A stretch of DNA of 64,000 nt, from assembly GCF_000685015.1 (NCBI RefSeq), contig NZ_BAYA01000002.1, positions 1-64,000 of the forward strand. Reading direction: 5' to 3'. The number at the start of each line of letters is the position of its first letter. The stretch's first letter is position 1. This document shows, piece after piece, positions 61,302 through 64,000 of this stretch. The notes beneath the pieces are model-generated. The model ran no database searches. It saw only the letters and a program-made list of their open reading frames with translations, and was not told where the DNA came from. Source of the stretch: Paraburkholderia bannensis NBRC 103871 (GTDB taxonomy: Bacteria; Pseudomonadota; Gammaproteobacteria; Burkholderiales; Burkholderiaceae). The translations under genes were made by a program, and so were the position numbers.

Positions 61302-62522
61302 ATGGGCGCACTGAGCCATATCCGCGTACTCGATCTCACCCGCGTCCTTGCCGGGCCGTGGTGTGCGCAGACCCTTGCCGATTTCGGCGCCGATGTGATC
61401 AAGGTGGAGCGCCCTGGTGCGGGCGACGATACGCGCCACTGGGGGCCGCCGTATCTGAGGACGCCCACGGGCGAAGACACGGCGGAAGCCGCCTATTACC
61501 TGGCCGCGAACCGTAACAAGCGCTCGGTGACCGTCGATATCGCCACGCCCGAAGGCCAGCGCATCGTGCGCGAACTGGCCGCGCAAAGCGACGTCGTGCT
61601 GGAGAACTACAAGGCCGGGCAGCTGAAGAAGTACGGGCTCGATTACGCGTCGCTGCGCGAGGTGAAGCCCGATATCGTCTACTGCTCGGTGACGGGCTTC
61701 GGGCAGACCGGGCCGTACGCGTCGCGCGCGGGCTACGACTTCATCGTGCAGGGCATGGGCGGCTTCATGAGCATCACCGGCGAGCGCGACGCCCTGCCCG
61801 GCGGCGGCCCCCAGAAAGCAGGCGTGGCCATCGCCGATCTCATGACGGGCATGTACGCGACCGTCGCCGTGCTCACGGCGCTGGCGCACCGCGACCGCAC
61901 GGGCGAAGGACAATACATCGACATGGCGCTGCTCGACGTGCAGGTGGCGATGCTCGCCAACATGAACTCGAACTACCTGGCGAGCGGCAATCCGCCCGCG
62001 CGCTGGGGCAACGCGCACCCCAACATCGTGCCCTATCAGGCGTTCCAGACGAGCGATAGCTGGATCATTCTTGCCGTCGGCAACGACGGGCAGTTCCGCA
62101 AGTTCGTCGAAGTGGCGGGCAGTCCGGAACTGGCCGATGACGTGCGTTTCGCGACCAATCCCGAGCGTGTGCGCCATCGCGACACGCTGCTGCCGATCGT
62201 CGCGGAACTGATCCGCAAGCGCACGAAAGCCGACTGGATCGGCGCGCTGGAGGGTGCCGGCGTGCCGTGCGGGCCAATCAACAATCTCGCGGAAGTGTTC
62301 GAAAACGAGCAGGTGATCGCGCGCGGCATGCAAGTGGACGTGCCGCATCCCTCGGGCGGCACGGCGCGGCTGGTGCGCAACCCCATCCGCATGAGCGGCA
62401 CGCCGCCCACCGTGGCGGGCCACCCGCCGACGCTCGGCGAACATACGGAGGCGGTGCTGCGCGACGTGCTCGGCTATGACGGCGAGCGGGTGGCGGCGTT
62501 GCGCGGCAAGGGCGTGGTTTAG
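61302..62522 (+). CDS. CaiB/BaiF-family (class III) CoA-transferase
   Basis: 406 residues. The N terminus MGALSHIRVLDLTRVLAGPWCAQTLADFGADVIKVE is diagnostic. Catalytic Asp lies in the GVAIADLMTGMYATVAVLTAL segment (near residue 175); RNKRSVTVDIATPEGQ near 67, SVTGFGQTGPYASRAGYD near 130 and NAHPNIVPYQAFQTSD near 232 complete the family pattern. Class III enzymes move CoA between carboxylic acids through a mixed anhydride on the Asp; likely donors or acceptors are succinyl-CoA, formyl/oxalyl or glutarate. The substrate cannot be decided; an IclR-like operator upstream suggests inducible catabolism. Confidence 0.93.
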   Translation: MGALSHIRVLDLTRVLAGPWCAQTLADFGADVIKVERPGAGDDTRHWGPPYLRTPTGEDTAEAAYYLAANRNKRSVTVDIATPEGQRIVRELAAQSDVVLENYKAGQLKKYGLDYASLREVKPDIVYCSVTGFGQTGPYASRAGYDFIVQGMGGFMSITGERDALPGGGPQKAGVAIADLMTGMYATVAVLTALAHRDRTGEGQYIDMALLDVQVAMLANMNSNYLASGNPPARWGNAHPNIVPYQAFQTSDSWIILAVGNDGQFRKFVEVAGSPELADDVRFATNPERVRHRDTLLPIVAELIRKRTKADWIGALEGAGVPCGPINNLAEVFENEQVIARGMQVDVPHPSGGTARLVRNPIRMSGTPPTVAGHPPTLGEHTEAVLRDVLGYDGERVAALRGKGVV

Positions 62523-62530
62523 GGCGTGAT

Positions 62531-63106
62531 TTAAGCCACTGCCGCCGGTTTCATCGACATCAGCCAGTCGAAGCCCTGCGGCCAGTCGGCCAGGCCGCTT
62601 TCCGCGTTGATGTGGCCGCGCGCACCCACGTCCATCCAGCGGCTGCCCCACGCCTTGGCGCATTGCTGCGAAAACGCCACGCCGCCGTAGGGATCGTCGG
62701 TACTCGCGACGACGATGCTCGCAAACGGCAGCGCGGCCAGCGGCACCGGATCGAAGTCGCGCGCGTCACGCGGGAATTCGGGGCCACGCGGGTCAGGCAG
62801 CGCCACCAGTAGCGCGCCCGCCACTTTCGCGCGGGTCGCGGCGCTCGCGTGGCGCGCGCCCCAATGCGCCACCGTCAGGCAGCCCAGGCTGTGCGCCGCC
62901 AGCAGCACGCTGCCCTCGCCTCCCGCTTCCCGCGCGAGCGCCGCTTCGAGCACGGCACACCACGCGTCGCAGTCCGGATGCATCCAGTCGGGCATCTGCA
63001 GGCGCTCAAAGCCCGCGTGCGCGGCCTCCCAGCGCGTCTGCCAGTGTCCCGGCCCCGAGTTCATGTAGCCTGGCAGCACCAGCACGCGCGGTTCGCTCAT
63101 CGTCAT
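62531..63106 (-). CDS. RBBP9/YdeN-type serine hydrolase
   Basis: 191 residues from ATG 63106 (GGAG 5 bp upstream; ATG 63100 also possible). The longer antisense frame towards 63991 overlaps glnS and is rejected. The protein is a compact alpha/beta hydrolase of the RBBP9 class: LVLPGYMNSGPGHWQTRWE near residues 9-27, nucleophile in LAAHSLGCLTVAHWG near 68-82, a SIVVASTDDPY block with the acid near 130, and the catalytic His in DVGARGHINAESGLADWPQG near 160. It converges on the CoA-transferase gene. The natural substrate is unknown. Confidence 0.9.
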   Translation of the reverse strand: MTMSEPRVLVLPGYMNSGPGHWQTRWEAAHAGFERLQMPDWMHPDCDAWCAVLEAALAREAGGEGSVLLAAHSLGCLTVAHWGARHASAATRAKVAGALLVALPDPRGPEFPRDARDFDPVPLAALPFASIVVASTDDPYGGVAFSQQCAKAWGSRWMDVGARGHINAESGLADWPQGFDWLMSMKPAAVA

Positions 63107-63304
63107 TTTTTCTCCGTCGAAGTGAGGCCGATGCGACACCCCAGCGCCTGGACTGGCGGGAAAGGTCGCGTCAGGTAGAATGGAAGACACCACTGGCGCC
63201 CGGTGTGGCTTCGGCAGGGTCGAACCGTCAAGGACTTCAAGGACATTCGCCCCGCCGACAGGCTGGCCACTTGCACCGCGCCCTCGAACGACTTCCCTTT
63301 TCGC

Positions 63305-64000
63305 ATGAATACCGAACGTAAAGACGCCGACCGCACGGACGCGCCTGAGGCATCCAATTTCATCCGCAACATCATCGACGACGATAACCGCTCGGGCAAG
63401 TGGGCGCAGCGCGTGGAAACGCGCTTCCCGCCGGAACCGAACGGCTATCTGCACATCGGCCACGCAAAGAGCATCTGCCTGAACTTCGGCGTTGCGCAGC
63501 GCTACGACGGCGTGTGCCATCTGCGTTTCGACGACACGAATCCGGAAAAGGAAAGCGTCGAATACGTCGACTCGATCATCGACGCGGTCACCTGGCTCGG
63601 CTTCGAGTGGAAGAAGGAAGAGAAGGAATACCTCTTCTACGCGAGCGACTACTACGACAAGCTCTATGAGTTCGCCGAACTGCTGATCCAGCGCGGCCGT
63701 GCCTACGTGGACAGCCAGTCGCCGGAAGAGATGCGCGCGAACCGCGGCTCGGCCACGGAAGCGGGCAAGAATTCGCCGTTCCGCGATCGCTCGGTCGAGG
63801 AAAACCTCGACCTGTTCCGCCGCATGAAGGCCGGCGAGTTCGAGGAAGGCGCGCACGTGCTGCGCGCGAAGATCGACATGGCCGCGCCGAACTTCAATCT
63901 GCGCGACCCGGTCATTTACCGTATCCGTTTCGCCCACCACTACCGCACGGGCGACAAGTGGTGCGTGTATCCGATGTACGACTACACGCACTGCATTTCG
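63305..64000 (+). CDS. glnS: Glutamine-tRNA ligase, N-terminal part
   Basis: 232 residues visible; the gene runs out of the window. ATG 63305 gives [12 protein letters not shown]. The class I HIGH signature is present as [22 protein letters not shown] near residues 40-61, followed by [10 protein letters not shown] near 74 and a YDYTHCIS segment at the edge. The NxHIGHA...DDTNP spacing and the GlnRS-type PPEPNG identify GlnS rather than GltX. It charges tRNA-Gln directly. Confidence 0.97.
   Translation, partial: MNTERKDADRTDAPEASNFIRNIIDDDNRSGKWAQRVETRFPPEPNGYLHIGHAKSICLNFGVAQRYDGVCHLRFDDTNPEKESVEYVDSIIDAVTWLGFEWKKEEKEYLFYASDYYDKLYEFAELLIQRGRAYVDSQSPEEMRANRGSATEAGKNSPFRDRSVEENLDLFRRMKAGEFEEGAHVLRAKIDMAAPNFNLRDPVIYRIRFAHHYRTGDKWCVYPMYDYTHCIS

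Noticed and set aside
63107-63991. Long N-terminal extension of the RBBP9-like hydrolase frame
   Set aside because: It is antisense to glnS; homology begins at 63106 where a ribosome-binding site is present.

Overview
The window is a high-GC, densely coded stretch of chromosome from a Burkholderia-type betaproteobacterium; Paraburkholderia, Caballeronia or Burkholderia fits best. This rests on the gene families (fused IolC-DUF2090, NodT/FUSC/DUF1656/HlyD efflux operon, stand-alone MFS-PlsC fusion, aroC next to a TPR-GT9 protein), the strong GC3 codon bias and the many ATGA-coupled genes. I see no rRNA, tRNA, CRISPR array, insertion sequence, integrase or origin. Both ends are cut inside genes: an ETF-ubiquinone oxidoreductase on the left and glnS on the right.

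Layout. 1-6.8 kb: the 3' end of the ETF-QO gene, then a minus-strand group of a TPR/GT9-like protein, aroC, an LplT-like transporter fused to a PlsC acyltransferase, and a CBS-domain protein. 7.1-15 kb: metY coupled to an alpha/beta hydrolase, an Mpo1-like protein, a YihY/BrkB membrane protein, wrbA with a DUF2069 protein, a GlcD-type FAD oxidoreductase, a metallophosphoesterase and an unlisted 50-residue membrane microprotein. 15-21.4 kb: a LysR regulator divergent from a four-gene aromatic-acid-type efflux operon. 21.6-31.9 kb: an isolated hydrogenase-maturation-protease relative, prpE, mtnN, uvrD, valS, galU and a TusA-like protein.

32-44.4 kb is a myo-inositol catabolic island. A minus-strand operon (RpiR regulator, iolG, second Gfo/Idh dehydrogenase) faces a plus-strand set (sugar ABC binding protein, permease and ATPase, then iolC-DUF2090, iolD, iolE, iolB). 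A 267-bp intergenic region between them carries operator-like palindromes, one matching GGAA-N6-TTCC. Together these genes import inositol and take it through 2-keto-inositol, the diketone, 5-deoxy-glucuronate and DKG phosphate. The final step, methylmalonate-semialdehyde dehydrogenase (iolA/mmsA), is not in the window.

44.4-45.3 kb is the least ordinary patch. It holds an unrecognised 194-codon ORF of more AT-rich composition and a highly foldable intergenic segment. After it come a chemoreceptor, an Fsr-like exporter, an adenosine-specific-kinase family protein, an Ap4A phosphorylase and a LIV-type ABC transporter with no binding-protein gene (50.3-54 kb). Its two ATPases have complementary motif substitutions that would make one composite ATP site degenerate. 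A thioesterase, a zinc-ribbon NUDIX hydrolase, an outer-membrane barrel protein, a YbfB/YjiJ transporter divergent from a LysR regulator, alaS, a CaiB-type CoA transferase and an RBBP9-like hydrolase complete the window.

No clearly new multi-gene defence or mobile system is visible. The most interesting leads are the asymmetric LIV ATPases, the orphan M52-like protein lacking two of three metal ligands, the unknown ORF with its structured flank, and several well-formed palindromic operators.
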